A DNA stretch of 64,000 nt, taken from Amycolatopsis vastitatis. GTDB taxonomy: Bacteria; Actinomycetota; Actinomycetes; Mycobacteriales; Pseudonocardiaceae. Of the stretch, positions 7,834 through 14,800 are shown piece after piece (position 1 is the first letter of the stretch; every line of letters starts with the position of its first letter). A program made the position numbers and the translations under genes. Location: contig NZ_NMUL01000016.1 in assembly GCF_002234595.1 (NCBI RefSeq), forward strand, positions 271,823 to 335,822. The letters run 5' to 3'. The notes below the pieces were generated by a model that saw nothing but the letters and a program-made list of their open reading frames with translations, had not been told where the DNA came from and did no database searches.

Positions 7834-8127
7834 TCAGTTGATGACGGCCAGCACGTCGCGGGCGGACAGGATGAGGTAGTCCTCACCGTTGTACTTGACC
7901 TCGGTGCCGCCGTACTTGGAGTAGATGACGACGTCGCCGACGTTCACGTCGAGCGGGACACGGTTGCCCTTGTCGTCGATCCGGCCCGGGCCCACGGCCA
8001 GAACCTTGCCCTCCTGGGGCTTCTCCTTGGCGGTGTCGGGGATGACGAGGCCGGAAGCGGTCGTCTCCTCGGCCTCGCTCGTCTGGACAACGATCTTGTC
8101 CTCGAGCGGCTTGATGTTCACGCTCAC
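7834..8127 (-). CDS. groS: 10-kDa co-chaperonin GroES
   Basis: A 97-residue GroES with the family N-terminus (VNIKPLEDKIVVQ), the mobile loop (EAEETTASGLVIPDTAKEKPQEG) and the C-terminal strand (GEDYLILSARDVLAVI). Start: the GTG at 8127, because GGAGGT sits 7 bases upstream; the frame also opens at 8142, but that codon overlaps the ribosome site. The heptameric cap for GroEL. First gene of the operon and controlled by the CIRCE element upstream. Confidence 0.97.
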   Translation of the reverse strand: MSVNIKPLEDKIVVQTSEAEETTASGLVIPDTAKEKPQEGKVLAVGPGRIDDKGNRVPLDVNVGDVVIYSKYGGTEVKYNGEDYLILSARDVLAVIN

Positions 8128-8224
8128 CGGGTTGACCTCCACGGTCGTCGAAAGCGTTGGCAGGATGTGGTTACGGCTCTACCACCCCCGCCGTCGCGGG
8201 TGCCGGGGCTGTCGGGCCGTGCGA

Positions 8225-8251
8225 TTAGCACTCTAGCCACGTGAGTGCCAG
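8225..8251. promoter_or_regulatory. CIRCE operator (HrcA site) upstream of groES
   Basis: TTAGCACTC (8225-8233), nine bases, GAGTGCCAG (8243-8251). The left arm is a perfect match to the CIRCE consensus TTAGCACTC-N9-GAGTGCTAA; the right arm differs at two bases. It lies about 100 bp before the groES start and overlaps the predicted promoter, as expected for repression by HrcA. Confidence 0.85.
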
Positions 8252-8259
8252 TCGTGCAA
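8230..8259 (-). promoter_or_regulatory. Predicted groES promoter
   Basis: Read on the minus strand: TTGCAC (-35; 8254-8259), an 18-bp spacer, and TAGAGT (-10; 8230-8235). The -10 falls in the CIRCE element, so HrcA binding would block RNA polymerase. The hexamers are a good but unconfirmed match to the main sigma factor. Confidence 0.55.
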
Positions 8260-8373
8260 GGAGGGTGCACTCGGGCGTGTGAAACGCCCGTGCAGGCGGC
8301 CTGACCGGCCGCTTTGGCCCGGCGGCGGCCGGCCCACCCGGCGAGCTCTTACCCCTGCGGTGAGTTTCTGGTT

Positions 8374-8409
8374 AGGTGCTCACGTCTGGCACCTGAACCC
8401 TGGGGGTTT
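8374..8409 (+). promoter_or_regulatory. Tandem hairpins over the amidase ribosome site
   Basis: AGGTGC/GCACCT (8374-8394) is followed at once by AACCC-TGG-GGGTT just before the ATG at 8410. The second hairpin hides the GGGGG ribosome site. It does not match a riboswitch class I know. It could be a simple translation-control structure or chance in GC-rich DNA. Confidence 0.35.
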
Positions 8410-10305
8410 ATGCCCATGTCCCGCCCTGTCCCGAGAACGGCGGCCGTCGCCGCCGCCGTTGCTCTTCTCACCGGTCTCGCCGCTCCGGCGCACGCCGACA
8501 CCAGCAGTCAGCGGCAGCGCGACTTCGCCGCCGCCGCGAGCGAGTTCGGCGTTCCGGAGAACGTCCTGCTCGGCGTCTCCTACCTGGAGTCCCGGTGGGA
8601 CTCCAACGCCGGTACGCCCAGCACCTCCGCCGGCTACGGCCCGATGCACCTCACCGACCTGCGCGAAGCCGGGGTGGCGACCAGCCACCACGACGAAGGC
8701 ACCGAGGATCCGCGCGGCGACGACGCTCGCCCCGCGCTGCACCCCCAGGCCGAGCCCGCCGCGCCGCCGCCCGCGCTGCAGACCGCCGACCAGGCCGCGC
8801 AGCTTCTGAAGACCGACGCGGCGACCCTGCGGACCGACGCGACCCAGAACATCCGGGGCGGCGCCGCCCTGCTCGCGCGGTACCAGCGGGACCTCGGCAA
8901 GACCAGCGGCGGCGGCGCTCAGGACTGGTACGACGCCGTCACGCGCTACAGCGGCTCCGCGGACGTCACCGCCGCGCAGACCTTCGCCGACGAGGTCTTC
9001 GACACCATGGCCGGCGGTGTGGCCCGCACCACCGACGACGGCCAGCAGGTCACGCTCGCCGCGACGCCCGGTCTCACGCCGCCGCCGCACGGCGGGAACC
9101 CGGCCGGCGTCGAATGCCCCCGGCGAGTCGCCTGCGAGTCCGTCCCCGCGCCGTACCAGCAGCTGCCGAAGGACGACTACGGCAACCACGACCTCGCGAA
9201 CCGGCCCGAGAGCCAGAAGATCGACCACATCGTCATCCACGACACCGAGGGCTACTGGGACAGCGTCCTGAAGCTCGCCCAGGACCCGACGTACGTGAGC
9301 TGGCACTACACCATCCGCTCGAACGACGGCCTGATCGCGCAGCACGTGCCGACCAAGGACGTCGCCTGGCACGCCGGCAACTGGTACGTCAACGCGAAGT
9401 CCATCGGCATCGAGCACGAAGGCTTCGCCGCCAAGGGCACCTGGTACACCGAGGCGATGTACCGCTCGAGCGCGAAGCTCGTGGGCTACCTCGCGCGCAA
9501 GTACGGCATCCCGCTCGACCGGGCGCACATCATCGGCCACGACAACGTGCCCGGCACGACCCCGGCCACGATCAAGGGCATGCACTGGGACCCGGGCCCC
9601 TACTGGGACTGGTCGCACTACTTCGACCTCCTCGGCGCGCCGCTCGGCGGGTTCGGGCTGCCCGGCTCGTCGCTGGTCACCATCGACCCGGACTTCGCGA
9701 AGAACCAGCCCGCGTTCACCGGCTGCGCCGCCGCCGGCCAGCCGTGCGCGCCGCGCGGTTCCGAGGCTGTCGTGCTGCACTCGGAGCCCAGTGAGACCTC
9801 GCCGCTGCTGAAGGACGCCGGCCTCCACCCCGACGGCACGGCGTCCACAATGGACGTCGCCGACGTGGGCAGCCGCGTCGCGACCGGGCAGCAGTACGCC
9901 GTCGCCGACGTTCGTGGCGATTGGACGGCGATCTGGTACCTCGGGCAGAAGGGCTGGTTCCACAACCCGCGCAACGCCCGTGTCGCGAAGCCCGCGATCG
10001 GCTGGGTCGTGACGCCGAAGCCCGGCCTCGCGTCGGTGCCGGTGTACGGGCGCGCCTACCCGGAACCGGAGGCCTACCCGGCGAACGTGCCGGTGCAGGC
10101 GATCACGCCGCTGCCGTACACACTGGCCGCGGGCCAGAAGTACTCCTCGGCCGGGACGGTCGGCTCGGAGTACTACTACGCGGTGACGTTCGACGTGGCC
10201 GACCACGTGGTGGTCAAGGGCAAGCTCAAGTACGTCCAGATCCAGTTCGGGCACCGGATCGCGTTCGTCAAGGCGGACGACGTCCGGATCCTCCCGGCGT
10301 TCTAG
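8410..10305 (+). CDS. Secreted N-acetylmuramoyl-L-alanine amidase with lysozyme-like N-terminal part
   Basis: A 631-residue exported cell-wall hydrolase. A Sec signal peptide ends near AHA-29. Residues about 35-80 resemble a lytic-transglycosylase core (FGVPENVLLGVSYLESRW, then SAGYGPMHL), with Glu in YLESRW as the candidate acid. The central zinc amidase domain has ligands H277 (IVIHDTEG), H377 (IIGHDNVPG) and probably D394 (HWDPGPYW). The C-terminal 200 residues look like SH3-type wall-binding modules (SEAVVLHSEPSE...). I chose the ATG at 8410 because the signal peptide begins there. It would cut peptide stems from glycan strands in the periplasm or wall. It opens the inserted envelope module but is alone on the plus strand here. 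Confidence 0.88.
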   Translation: MPMSRPVPRTAAVAAAVALLTGLAAPAHADTSSQRQRDFAAAASEFGVPENVLLGVSYLESRWDSNAGTPSTSAGYGPMHLTDLREAGVATSHHDEGTEDPRGDDARPALHPQAEPAAPPPALQTADQAAQLLKTDAATLRTDATQNIRGGAALLARYQRDLGKTSGGGAQDWYDAVTRYSGSADVTAAQTFADEVFDTMAGGVARTTDDGQQVTLAATPGLTPPPHGGNPAGVECPRRVACESVPAPYQQLPKDDYGNHDLANRPESQKIDHIVIHDTEGYWDSVLKLAQDPTYVSWHYTIRSNDGLIAQHVPTKDVAWHAGNWYVNAKSIGIEHEGFAAKGTWYTEAMYRSSAKLVGYLARKYGIPLDRAHIIGHDNVPGTTPATIKGMHWDPGPYWDWSHYFDLLGAPLGGFGLPGSSLVTIDPDFAKNQPAFTGCAAAGQPCAPRGSEAVVLHSEPSETSPLLKDAGLHPDGTASTMDVADVGSRVATGQQYAVADVRGDWTAIWYLGQKGWFHNPRNARVAKPAIGWVVTPKPGLASVPVYGRAYPEPEAYPANVPVQAITPLPYTLAAGQKYSSAGTVGSEYYYAVTFDVADHVVVKGKLKYVQIQFGHRIAFVKADDVRILPAF

Positions 10306-10320
10306 AAGGACGGCAGGCGG

Positions 10321-10349
10321 AGGTCGCGCTCACGCGTCGAGCGCGACCT
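10321..10349. terminator. Hairpin at the convergent ends of the amidase and glycosyltransferase genes
   Basis: A 10-bp stem, AGGTCGCGCT (10321-10330) with AGCGCGACCT (10340-10349). It begins 15 bp after the amidase stop and covers the last codons of the glycosyltransferase, so it can end transcripts from both sides. Confidence 0.55.
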
Positions 10350-11706
10350 TCGCCCCGGCCGCCTGTTCGGTGTTGCGGCGCGTCTTCGCCCAGCCGTTGC
10401 GGCCGCGCACCAGGCGGAACAACGCGCGCCACGACGTCACGTAGAACGTGTAGATGTACGCCGCGTAGGCGAGACCCATGCCCAGTCCGCGCAGGATGTT
10501 CCTGCTGCGCAAGCACTTCAGCTGGTAGATCGGGCCCCAGACGAGGAACGGCAGCAGCCCGAACGAGCCGTAGATGGCGAACAGGATCCAGGCGCCGCCG
10601 GTGAACCACGTCCACATCCGCGCCGGGTCGCCCGCGGTGCCTGCCACGAGCAGCACGAACGGGATCGGGTACAGCAGCGAGCCGAGCAGCTGCAGCCACG
10701 GCTGGGCGAGGTAGTACATCATCTCCGCCGCGCCGAGCGTGCTGACGTGCGGGGAATCCCAGATCCGCCGCAGGTAGCGAGCGCACTGCATGGTGCCCTG
10801 GCCCCACCGCGTGCGCTGCACGAGGAACCGCCGCAGGCTGTACAGACCTTCCTGCGACACGTGGGAATCCGGGGTGAACCCGGTGCGCCAGCCCGCCGTC
10901 AGCAGGTGGACGCCGAGTTCGAAGTCCTCCAGCAGCGAGCCGCGCCACGGCTGTTCGTCGCCGCCCGCGATCGAGTCCAGCGCGGCGAGGCGGGTGAACT
11001 GGCCGTTGCCGCCCATGGAGATCGTGCCGGTGAACCCGCGGGACGTCTGGATCGCCGCGATCGCCGTCCGGAACTCCAGGTCTTGCAGCTGGGCGAGCTT
11101 GAGGCCGAACCAGCGGCCGACCGGGTTGCGCGACGGCGGCGGCGTTCCGGCGTTGCCCATCCGGACGTCCAGCTGCACGGCCCCGACCCCCGGGTCGCCG
11201 AAGAGGTGGTCCGCCGCGCAGACTTCGAGGCAGTTCGGCGCCGGGCGGCCGTCGGCGTCGACGACCACCACGACGACATCGCCGCGCGAGGCGTCCGGGC
11301 CCATCCAGTCGTCGAGCGCCCGGTAGGCGGCGTTGAGCGCGTCACCCTTGCCGGTCCTGGCCTCGGGCCGCGTGCGCGGCACCAGGTGCAGGTACGGGTC
11401 GTAGCCGCCGTGACGCCGCCACAGCATCCGGACGACGCGGGCGGTGCGGTCCTCCGAGTCGTCGTCGACGACCCAGACGTGCGCCCTGCGGAACGTCGTG
11501 CGCAGATAGCGGACGGTCTCGCGGATGACGGTCTGCTCGTCGCGGCACGGCACGAAGAAGTGCCAGGTGAAGCCGTCCGGGTCGCCGACCGGGGCGGGCT
11601 TGCGGCGCAGGTAGGGCACCACGATCACGACCACGTAGACGAGGAACGCCACGCTCATCGTGAGCGCGAACGCCTGCGTGATCGCCAGCAGGACCTTGAC
11701 GCTCAT
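10330..11706 (-). CDS. Membrane glycosyltransferase, family 2, processive type
   Basis: 458 residues: an N-terminal membrane helix (about 5-32), a cytoplasmic GT-A domain, then four or more helices (about 290-420). Visible family-2 motifs are the nucleotide-binding DDDS (VWVVDDDSED), the DxD (VVDADG), the acceptor/base ED (LLEDFELG) and the processive-enzyme QxxRW (QRTRWGQG). It should build or extend a surface polysaccharide from a nucleotide sugar; the sugar cannot be told. The start ATG overlaps the stop of the exosortase gene (ATGA), so the two are one translational unit. An upstream extension of the frame to 11994 is the shadow of the exosortase gene. Confidence 0.87.
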   Translation of the reverse strand: MSVKVLLAITQAFALTMSVAFLVYVVVIVVPYLRRKPAPVGDPDGFTWHFFVPCRDEQTVIRETVRYLRTTFRRAHVWVVDDDSEDRTARVVRMLWRRHGGYDPYLHLVPRTRPEARTGKGDALNAAYRALDDWMGPDASRGDVVVVVVDADGRPAPNCLEVCAADHLFGDPGVGAVQLDVRMGNAGTPPPSRNPVGRWFGLKLAQLQDLEFRTAIAAIQTSRGFTGTISMGGNGQFTRLAALDSIAGGDEQPWRGSLLEDFELGVHLLTAGWRTGFTPDSHVSQEGLYSLRRFLVQRTRWGQGTMQCARYLRRIWDSPHVSTLGAAEMMYYLAQPWLQLLGSLLYPIPFVLLVAGTAGDPARMWTWFTGGAWILFAIYGSFGLLPFLVWGPIYQLKCLRSRNILRGLGMGLAYAAYIYTFYVTSWRALFRLVRGRNGWAKTRRNTEQAAGAKVALDA

Positions 11707-12242
11707 GCGTTCTTCTTCCGGGTGGCCAGCCAGACGAACAGGACGATCGAGACGGCGCCGCCGAACACGCTGACCATCGAGCCGAGCAGCGTGTGGCCCC
11801 AGTAGTAACCCTCGTCGGTGCCGAACCAGTGCACGAGACCGACGATCGTGAGAATGCGCAACTGGTTCACCAGTACGACGACGACAGCGGAAATACCGAG
11901 CGAAAAGAAGAGCCGCCGCGCATTCGAAGGCCGGAAGTACATCATGACCATCGTCACAACGAACAGCGGGAGCAAAAGGAACGCCGAAGAACATTCCGGC
12001 GTCATTCTCAACCCGAATGGAGCAGCACTGGTCAACCCAAAGTAAACGGACTCCCGATCGGGGGCGACATAAACACCCGATGTAGTGAACAGATCGAGGA
12101 TCGCCCCGGCGAGCCGCACTTCCAGTTCGCGGTAGAACCGCTCGGCCAGCACCACCACGACACCCGCGGCCGCCAGCGCACTCAACGCCACGACCAGCGG
12201 AAACCGTGCCATTCCTGAGTTCGGAGCGCTCGCTACGGCCAC
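11703..12242 (-). CDS. Exosortase (archaeosortase/exosortase family, XrtP-like)
   Basis: A 179-residue multi-spanning membrane protein with the complete exosortase triad: C84 in TPECSSAFLL, R129 in NQLRI and H150 in GHTLLGS. It is short for the family but all three catalytic motifs are there, separated by hydrophobic helices. These enzymes cleave a C-terminal signal of exported proteins and attach them to a surface carrier. The divergently placed gene encodes a fitting substrate, and the overlapping downstream gene a glycosyltransferase. Start: GTG at 12242 with GAGAGG six bases before; an ATG at 12212 is the alternative. I assign type P from the association with the choice-of-anchor-P-like neighbour, which is an inference. 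Confidence 0.82.
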   Translation of the reverse strand: MAVASAPNSGMARFPLVVALSALAAAGVVVVLAERFYRELEVRLAGAILDLFTTSGVYVAPDRESVYFGLTSAAPFGLRMTPECSSAFLLLPLFVVTMVMMYFRPSNARRLFFSLGISAVVVVLVNQLRILTIVGLVHWFGTDEGYYWGHTLLGSMVSVFGGAVSIVLFVWLATRKKNA

Positions 12243-12573
12243 GACGTTCCTCTCGCTGTCGATTCTTCGATCAAGCTGCGGACCCCGGGCGAGCGTAGGA
12301 CATGTGTGCCGCGCGTTTCCACTCGGCAGGGTGGAAACGCCGCCCCAATCGGCGGGAACTTCATCGAACTTGTTACGCCGTTCGAGTGACGTCGAACGCG
12401 ACCTGCGAAAACGTCGGCAGGCCATACCCGATCCGGTGATTCGGGAAATATCGAGTGCTATTCGCGCCGCTCTTCGCGATAGTCGATCCGCGTGCCGAGT
12501 TCGAGGCAAAGCCGGTTCGATCCGCGCCGCCGTCACGCACCCCCCGATAAATCCAGCGAATTCGGAGGATCAG
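12243..12573. other. Divergent control region, exosortase versus its substrate gene
   Basis: A 331-bp spacer, less GC-rich than its flanks, that must hold both promoters. It contains one perfect 10-bp inverted repeat (12313-12340, listed separately). No gene is supported. Confidence 0.6.
12313..12340. promoter_or_regulatory. Candidate operator GCGTTTCCAC-N8-GTGGAAACGC
   Basis: Two perfect 10-bp arms (12313-12322 and 12331-12340) with an 8-bp spacer, total 28 bp. Size and spacing suit a dimeric regulator. It is placed so that one protein could control both the exosortase operon and its substrate. The regulator is unknown. Confidence 0.5.
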
Positions 12574-13344
12574 TTGAAGAAGAGCTCCCTCGTGCGCCGT
12601 GGCGGCTTGCTCGCCGCGGTCGTGGCGAGCGTCGTGCTCGCCGGCGCGGCCCCCGCGTCGGCGGCCCCCGGCGACGGGTCCGCGTACGGCGTCAAGGTCG
12701 ACGTCAAGCTGCTCGGCCAGGAAGCGGTGCAGGCGGGCCCGTTCGCGGCCGCGAACACCGCCGGCCCGACCAGCAGCAGCCTCGCGAAGGTGGACCTGAC
12801 CGGCATCCTCAAGGCCGGCGCGGTCAACACCGAGGCCAAGCGCGACGAGAACTCCGGTGCGGTGACGGCGAAGGCGAGCACCGCCGACGTCGGGCTGCCA
12901 CTGCTCAAGCCGGCCCTCGGCGACGTCGGCATCAAGCTCGTCGAGGCGGTCTGCACCGCGACGCAGAAGGGCGTCGAAGGCAGCACGAAGCTGGTCGGCG
13001 CGAACCTCGGCAGCATCGGTGCCGTCGATGCCGCCCCGGCGCCGAACACGCTGATCAAGGTGGGCCTCGGCCCGGTCAACGTCGCGACGATCATCCTGAA
13101 CGAGCAGATCGAGAACAAGGACGGCAGCCTCACGGTCAACGCCGTCCACGTGAAGCTGCTCGGCGCAGGCCTCAAGGCCCTCGGCTCGGGTGACGTGATC
13201 GTGTCGTCGGCGACCTGCGGGCCGGCCGCGCCGCCGATGCCGCTGGCGTCCGGCGCGGGCCTGTGGATCGGGCTCGGCCTGCTCGGCGCCGTCGCGGTGC
13301 CGGCGGGCACGCGCCTCCTCCGCCGTCGTTCCGCGCGAGCCTGA
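12574..13344 (+). CDS. Choice-of-anchor-P-like surface protein, likely exosortase substrate
   Basis: A 256-residue exported protein. The signal peptide (KKSSLVRRGG then a hydrophobic core) ends at ASA-30. The body is a soluble beta-rich domain of unknown function with two cysteines (VCTATQ; SATCGPAAP). The C-terminus (from about 220) has a sorting-signal plan: PPMPLASGAGLW, one membrane helix (about 229-246), then the basic tail RLLRRRSARA. The start is TTG at 12574, with GGAGGA five bases before and directly at the signal peptide; no ATG fits. Function of the displayed domain is unknown. The pairing with the divergent exosortase is the main argument for the call. Confidence 0.78.
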   Translation: MKKSSLVRRGGLLAAVVASVVLAGAAPASAAPGDGSAYGVKVDVKLLGQEAVQAGPFAAANTAGPTSSSLAKVDLTGILKAGAVNTEAKRDENSGAVTAKASTADVGLPLLKPALGDVGIKLVEAVCTATQKGVEGSTKLVGANLGSIGAVDAAPAPNTLIKVGLGPVNVATIILNEQIENKDGSLTVNAVHVKLLGAGLKALGSGDVIVSSATCGPAAPPMPLASGAGLWIGLGLLGAVAVPAGTRLLRRRSARA

Positions 13345-13355
13345 GCGAGGTCCGG

Positions 13356-13535
13356 ATGTACAAGATGCCGGGCGCCGGAGTCGGCGTGGCCGGGGGCGGG
13401 GTCGGCACCCTCGCCGCCACCGGCGCCGACATCGGGTGGTGGCTGGCCGTCGGCGTGCTCCTGGTCCTGCTCGGGACCGGCGCGCTGATCGCCGTCCACC
13501 GCCGCAACCGCCGTCTCTCCCAGGCGCGGGATTGA
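13356..13535 (+). CDS. 59-residue LAATG-anchored membrane peptide
   Basis: A tiny ORF, 11 bp after the surface-protein gene. It reads as a glycine-rich head (MYKMPGAGVGVAGGGVG), LAATG at 19-23, a membrane helix (about 27-47) and the basic tail HRRNRRL. LAATG fits the LAXTG signal used by class E sortases. There is no obvious N-terminal signal peptide, so the single helix may serve both insertion and sorting. ATG start with a weak GAGG site upstream. It may be a remnant or a small anchor module. No sortase gene is in the window. Confidence 0.6.
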   Translation: MYKMPGAGVGVAGGGVGTLAATGADIGWWLAVGVLLVLLGTGALIAVHRRNRRLSQARD

Positions 13536-13629
13536 GACACGGGCCGTCGGCGTGCGCCCCTCGCACGCCGGCGGCCCATCGGGGGACATTTCCTGGATAC
13601 TCGACTATGTGGAGAAGGAGCACCGCACG

Positions 13630-14781
13630 GTGGATGTGATGGTGCTGGCCGGGACCCGGCCGGAAGCGCTCAAGCTCGCGCCGCTCGCGCTGGCGCTGGA
13701 CAGGCATCCGGTGCTGCGGCCGGTCCTGGTGCACAGCGGCCAGCACGCGGGCATGGTCGAGCAGGCCCTGGAACCGTTCGGCCTGGCCGTGGACGAGTGG
13801 CTTGACGTGCCACCGCGCGTCACCGGCAGCCAGGCGGAGCTCGTGGCCGGCCAGCTGCCCGCGCTCGACGGCGTGCTGCGCCGGTACGCCCCGGCCGCAC
13901 TGGTCGTCCAGGGCGACACCACGACGACGCTCGCGGGCGCGCTGGCCGCGTTCTGGCTGGGCGTCCCGGTGGTGCACCTGGAAGCCGGGCTCCGCACGCA
14001 CGACCTCGCGGCGCCGTTCCCGGAGGAGGGCGCGCGGCAGATGGTGTCGCGGATCGCCGCCCTGCACCTGGCGCCGACCCTCGGCGCGGCGGCGGCACTG
14101 CGCACGGAAGGCGTTGCGCGGCAACGGATCGCCGTCACCGGCAACACCATCGTCGACGCGGTGCTGGAGGTCGCGGCCCGTGACGTCCCGGCGCGGGACA
14201 CGGCGCTGGCGTTGCTGGAGATGGAGATCGCGGAGGCGGGTGAACGGCTGGTGCTCGTGACGTCGCACCGCCGCGAGTCCTGGGGCGAACCGCTCGAGCG
14301 GACGCTGGCCGCGGTGCAGCTGATCGTGGCCGAGCACCCGGACGTCCAGGTGCTGTTCCCGGCCCACCCGAACCCGCAGGTCCGCGGCCAGGTCGAGGCG
14401 ACGCTGGGCGGGCTGCCGCGCGTGACGGTCACGGACCCGCTGGAGTACCCGGACCTGGTCCGCGCGTTGCGGCTGGCGTCGCTGGTGCTGACGGACTCGG
14501 GCGGCATCCAGGAGGAGGCCCCGACGTTCGGCACCCCGGTGCTGGTGCTGCGGGACGTCACCGAGCGGGCTGAGGTCGTCGAGGCCGGGTGCGCGTGGCT
14601 CGTCGGGACGGGCACCGCCCGCATCGCCGACACGGCGGCCCGGATCCTGAGTGGTGAGCTGCGTCCCGCGCAGGTCGGGAACCCTTACGGCGACGGCAAT
14701 GCGGCGGTCCTGGCGGTGGCGGCGATCGAGGAGCTGCTCGGGGTGGCGTCCGCGGCCCGGCGCGAGGTCGCGGCTTCCTGA
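13630..14781 (+). CDS. wecB: UDP-N-acetylglucosamine 2-epimerase (non-hydrolysing)
   Basis: 383 residues of the WecB/MnaA fold: VMVLAGTRPEALKLAPL at the N-terminus, VQGDTTTTLAGALAAF, HLEAGLRT, and LTDSGGIQEEAPTFGTPVLVLRDVTER in the UDP-binding C-terminal half. It converts UDP-GlcNAc to UDP-ManNAc in the cytoplasm for surface glycans. Start: GTG at 13630 behind GGAGAAGGAG; the upstream extension to 13552 is not family sequence. Placed after the exosortase substrate genes on the same strand, it may share their transcript and supply sugar for the nearby glycosyltransferase. Confidence 0.92.
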   Translation: MDVMVLAGTRPEALKLAPLALALDRHPVLRPVLVHSGQHAGMVEQALEPFGLAVDEWLDVPPRVTGSQAELVAGQLPALDGVLRRYAPAALVVQGDTTTTLAGALAAFWLGVPVVHLEAGLRTHDLAAPFPEEGARQMVSRIAALHLAPTLGAAAALRTEGVARQRIAVTGNTIVDAVLEVAARDVPARDTALALLEMEIAEAGERLVLVTSHRRESWGEPLERTLAAVQLIVAEHPDVQVLFPAHPNPQVRGQVEATLGGLPRVTVTDPLEYPDLVRALRLASLVLTDSGGIQEEAPTFGTPVLVLRDVTERAEVVEAGCAWLVGTGTARIADTAARILSGELRPAQVGNPYGDGNAAVLAVAAIEELLGVASAARREVAAS

Positions 14782-14800
14782 GTCCCCGGCCCGGCGCTCT

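Noticed and set aside
5747..7879. A 710-codon open frame on the plus strand across groEL1
   Set aside because: It is antisense to an intact groEL1 and matches no family. Long antisense frames are expected at this GC content.
8281..8409. A c-di-AMP (ydaO-type) riboswitch before the amidase gene
   Set aside because: The conserved loop sequences of that class were not found; only simple hairpins are visible.
13605..14633. Antisense frame over wecB
   Set aside because: wecB is complete with all motifs; the antisense product is Ser/Arg-rich shadow sequence.
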